Below are positions 59,651-64,000 of a DNA stretch of 64,000 nucleotides, piece after piece. Positions within the stretch are counted from its first letter, which is position 1, and every line of letters begins with the position of its first letter. This DNA comes from Adiantum capillus-veneris (taxonomy: Eukaryota > Streptophyta > Polypodiopsida > Polypodiales > Pteridaceae). The position numbers and the translations under genes are program-made. The DNA lies in the NCBI GenBank assembly GCA_014529385.2, contig CM043958.1, positions 141,092,234 to 141,156,233 of the forward strand, written 5' to 3'. Below the pieces are notes generated by a model. That model was not told the DNA's origin. It searched no databases and saw only the letters and a list, made by a program, of their open reading frames with translations.

Positions 59651-62619
59651 AGTATTGGCCTCTTAGAGCACCATGGGAACTTGCCCTCAAACTACCACAT
59701 CAACACTGTTGCGCATTGCCCTGGGAACTTGCCCTCAAATTACCACATCATCACTATTGGGCATTGCCCCCAAACGCTACTGAGCAAAGCCGTGAATGTG
59801 GCCACCTCCACCACTAGAATAGTGCAAGCTGCTAGGTCACCACCCCATGCGCTCGTGCAATGCTCATTGCCACCCAACACCATGATCTCCAAGGGGAGCT
59901 CTCTCTCCTTCACTTGATGCATTAAGGAGACTACAACTCGTATATGCAACCCCCCCCCAAGCGCATATGGATTGATGGGTGTCGTGTGATAGTTCGCCCT
60001 CACCTGGCCCTCTAGGAACCCTATCAAAAAACTTCCTTTTTTTCCTCTGCTTCAATGCCCTGCAACTTTATTCTCACAAATCCGATGGTCAAGCTATCAG
60101 AACCCACTGAAAACCTACACCTTAGACTTCAACTCCACATGTTTGCTTTGCATTTGACTATCCAATGACCTTGAACGACGCATACCACAACTGGAAAAAA
60201 TTGCCAGATTCTTTGTGACCACTGCCAACTTCAACAAGCCATATATTCGCCCTCAAAACTCCAATTGATGTGTTGTTAATTCCTATGGTCTTCATGCACC
60301 GCATACTTCTTGTACAAACCCTGGCAAGGGTGAGAAGACGTCAGATGGTACACTGATTGAGGCGACCAATCTGGCATATAGTTGGCCCTTACTGAACTTC
60401 AATCGATCATATCTTCATTGTTTGAAGCTCAATTGCCGATCTAAAAAGACCGATGTGCACCATAAGATGAGCATGCTAGGCGTATGTATTCACTTCACTA
60501 CTAATCCTTCATCTACAACCAGCACAAAATTGCAAAACACTTTGACCTTCAAGTTTCCATAACTTTCACGCCATAGCTCGATTTGAGGGGCCGTCTAGAC
60601 TGGCTCATAGAACATATTGAGGGCCACCCTTGGCACTCCCATTTTTTCATTGTGCACACTTTGACAATGCATCTCTGATAGGTGACCTAGCATAGCATTT
60701 TGTCTCTAAAAACCACATAAGACATACATATCTGCTGCTCCTTGGCTGCTCTTGGTCTCCACATCTGCTCCATCACTTCGGCATCTCATTGAGAGCCCGC
60801 ATAACGCTGCATTTCACTCTTTGTAGCATCACCAAGTTTAGCCACACAATCATTGCCCAACTCCCTTGTTGAACATTCATGTTCAACCAAAAACATGACT
60901 ATGGGAACTAAAAAGCTGGAAAACCAGTAAACATTGTGAACACACCAAAGAAACACTACCATATGTACAATGTCTTACTCCTGCTTTTGTTGCCTATTTT
61001 CAAGTGGGTTGGCCCCTCCCTTGCATAGCTTGACCCCCTGTATCCAATACTTGTCTTTGTGCACATCCATCCATCTGCATCAACTTCCAGTAGTGCTTTA
61101 CCCAAGCACATAGCCATCAATGCACATAATCATCCCATAGCACATTTGCACCTCTTCAAACGTCAGTCTGCTTCCTAAACATTTTTGGATCTGCAAACAC
61201 ATTGTCTGACCCTGCCTCCCAACCATACAAAGAAGAGATCCCCTCAAGAGAGCCCTGTATCTAGCGAATAACACACTACATAGTTGCACTTTACTAGCAT
61301 ACCTTGTACCCATGAAGTACATACCTCTTTAGAAATGGCCACCCTGAGATTTTCCTTCCGTAGACAAGCATGCTTCATCTTTCACGACAAAACTATGTAC
61401 CTGTTGCACCATTATAGCACATTCTATATCAACCTTCACAAGCATGGCCATCAGCATGGCACCACATACCATCTTTACATGCATGTCCACTGTTGTACAC
61501 CTGGGCGTCTCTACTTGGACTCCATCTGGCACATTGTTTTGCACTTTCTCCTACTCTTCATATATATTGATTGCATCCTTATCCACATGCAAAAGGTAAA
61601 ATTCCTCATAACTAGAGTGGGATGAATCGGTTTCACATGTCATGTCAGCATCCATAGAGCTGTTATCATCTGTTTCCACCTCTTCATCTGTCTCAAGATT
61701 AGGGATTTCCTCTACCTTCACCGCTTCAACATCATTTGAAAACTACACTCTTTGATCTCTAGCCCATACCAATGAAGTTTGAACCACCATACTTGACGTT
61801 TCCTATGCACCTTCTTGTCGATCTAGAAACACTTTCACTTCTTCCATGGTTACAGCCTCCTAATTGGCATCTTTAACAACCCCAACTCTTTGCAGCCATA
61901 AAACCCTTGGTTCCTCTTGCACCAGCACTTCCCTTGGCACCAACCCTGGCTTCACTTCAACCGCATTGACCTACCTAGACACCACAATGTTTGACAAACC
62001 CTACCTAGTTTGTCGCTTCTTCAAGATTTTTTTTGGTTTGGCCTCTTGCCAATTTAACTGCTTTAGCATACGTCACAAGCCCATCCACTTTGACTTTATC
62101 TTGGACTCCCTCATGCAAGAAATCCATGAATTTTCTCGACTTCAAAAATTTTACACTTTTTGCAGCAGTTATCTCATTAGATGTCTCTTAAGAGCTTCAA
62201 ATTCCCACTTGAACGCTTGAAAATCTCCGTCTAGGCTTTTCTTTAGACTATCTAGCCTCCGCTTTACTTCATGCAACTACACATTTGGCACAAAGTGGCA
62301 TCAAAAATCCGCTTTCAAATTCATCCACTTTGCTTTTTCTTCATCTTGCAATCCATTGTACCATCTCTTTGCTTTACCACGAATCAGTAGCGAAAAAACT
62401 TGAACCGCACCTTCTTCTCTTGATAGTTTTCTCTTCAAGAAAAATAGACCATAATCATGTAGCCAAGTTTCCACATCTTCCACCCCATTGAAAATAGAAA
62501 AGCCCATCCAGGCCATCTTTCACAATATCTGCTTTTCAAAATTTGCACATCCGGCTTCACCAAGACCCTACTTTCACCTTAGAATTGGAGCTATCAGATC
62601 CTCCTCAGTGGAGGAACCA

Positions 62620-62620
<1 letters not shown>
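59650..62620 (-). mobile_element. Internal region of a putative non-autonomous gypsy-type element
   Basis: It lies between two LTR-like repeats. The only recognisable coding part is the gag fragment near its right end. The remaining 2.5 kb has no open frames with known domains. If the flanking repeats are its LTRs, this is a large derivative lacking Pol. Confidence 0.5.
62301..62516 (-). pseudogene. Retrotransposon Gag fragment
   Basis: The frame reads MAWMGFSIFNGVEDVETWLH and ends AKRWYNGLQDEEKAKWMNLKADF. The pattern (single W in WLHDYGLFF, then RWYNGL about 35 residues on and W..LKADF) is that of the Ty3/gypsy Gag domain. A possible continuation in another frame (SLDGDFQAFKWEFEALKRHL) is helical. 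It is truncated by a stop after LKADF. Confidence 0.7.
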
Positions 62621-63329
<709 letters not shown>

Positions 63330-63330
<1 letters not shown>

Positions 63331-63545
63331 GAAATGGATACACACCTAGAACACAAAATTGGGGCCTCTCTATAGCCCAAGATATGCATAGAACCCCTAT
63401 CCATTCAAATTCACCTTCAAAACAACACAATATCACCTGCAAACATCTACCCTATCACACCAACACACACATATATGCCTTAGAAAGCTCACACTCACAC
63501 CATGCACTCACAAACTCCGATTCCACACCGCAATCAGACACAAAC

Positions 63546-63608
<63 letters not shown>

Positions 63609-63988
63609 GCACAACGTCGGTTTGGGGTTACACACAACCACGTCAACATCGGCACCATAGAGCAAAGCAAAAGAGCAAAAAGAAAGAGGGGACATGGAAT
63701 CGACACAATGCTGAGAAATGGCAACCTTTTCTTCCAAGAAAATGGTTCCAATCATCCATGTGTATTGTGTAGGGTAAATATTATCTTGCCCTCCTTTTCC
63801 ACTCTCAGAACCCAAAAAATTAATTTTCTCTAAAAGCCCTCTATGGGTGTGTATAGCTTTTTTTAGCACTTCCTATCTTTATCCACCACTTCCTTTAGTA
63901 ACACGGTGTGTGAACTTTCTCTTACTATTTCCGGATTGCTTGGCCGAAGGGACCCGTGTGAGGCCCTCCTCTTTGATCTTGAGGGGGG
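63330..63988 (-). repeat. LTR-like repeat, copy C, diverged
   Basis: It shares CCTCTCTATAGCCCAAGAT, TTCACCTTCAAAACAACACA and a (CT)n tract (63,548-63,607) with copies A and B, but is more diverged. It joins copy B directly at about 63,320-63,335. Confidence 0.6.
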
Positions 63989-64000
63989 ATGTGACAACCC
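63989..64000 (+). repeat. Probable first bases of a Ty3/gypsy 3' LTR, preceded by a purine tract
   Basis: TTGAGGGGGGA is followed by TGTGACAACCC at the window end. Plant gypsy LTRs often begin TGTGACAACCC directly after such a purine tract. The element would be on the plus strand, but no matching plus-strand Pol lies nearby, so copies A-C may have inserted into it. Confidence 0.5.

Noticed and set aside
61098-61625. Open frames of 70-113 codons between the LTR-like repeats
   Set aside because: They show no recognisable domain, overlap on both strands and have low-quality composition; they are probably chance.

Overview
The window looks like nuclear DNA of a land plant with a repeat-rich genome. 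It has GT-AG introns, a plant chloroplast Calvin-cycle gene, CACTA, Ty1/copia and Ty3/gypsy transposons, and many long (CT)n and (GT)n tracts. The tract density and transposon makeup would suit a fern or other seed-free plant, but the species cannot be fixed from sequence alone.

Only one gene looks intact: an eight-exon gene for chloroplast sedoheptulose-1,7-bisphosphatase at 31,179-33,229 (+). The joined exons give 391 residues with every junction in phase. A perfect palindromic G-box lies about 170 bp upstream of its ATG. Two copies of a tRNA-like SINE flank it in opposite orientations. A second host-derived sequence, a TIC20-like chloroplast import channel protein at 42,080-42,727 (-), is intronless, carries three in-frame stops and is read as a retrocopy or pseudogene.

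Layout. 1-5,394: one end of a CACTA (En/Spm) element with a damaged transposase gene (-), inserted in the reverse transcriptase of a Ty3/gypsy element (5,395-8,312, -). 8.4-11.4 kb: non-coding. 11,470-18,207: an old copia copy (-) split by a younger, complete copia of the same family (12,274-17,527, +) with 227-bp LTRs and a 5-bp target duplication. About 18.3-22.95 kb: a decayed gypsy chromovirus (+) with a chromodomain-like C terminus and no RNase H; its probable 3' LTR starts at 22,953. 23,048-26,766: a 3.7-kb copia-like element (-) with 190-bp LTRs and a perfect target duplication, keeping only Gag, a damaged protease and an RT tail in one frame. 28,473-29,789: a non-coding inverted-repeat element. 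30.7-33.6 kb: the SBPase gene between SINEs. 34,683-45,812: a copia element (-) bounded by LTRs and a TTTGC duplication, swollen by about 5 kb of foreign DNA that includes the TIC20 copy. 46-49 kb: hairpins and a long degenerate array rich in CCCTAA. 49.5-58.2 kb: open segments of unknown nature, small tandem duplications and a MITE-like element. 58.9-64 kb: three copies of an LTR-like repeat, a gag fragment, and at the very end what looks like a purine tract plus the start of a gypsy LTR.

Apart from SBPase there is no functional gene cluster. The interest lies in the nesting order, in internally deleted elements, and in one photosynthesis gene surviving among them.
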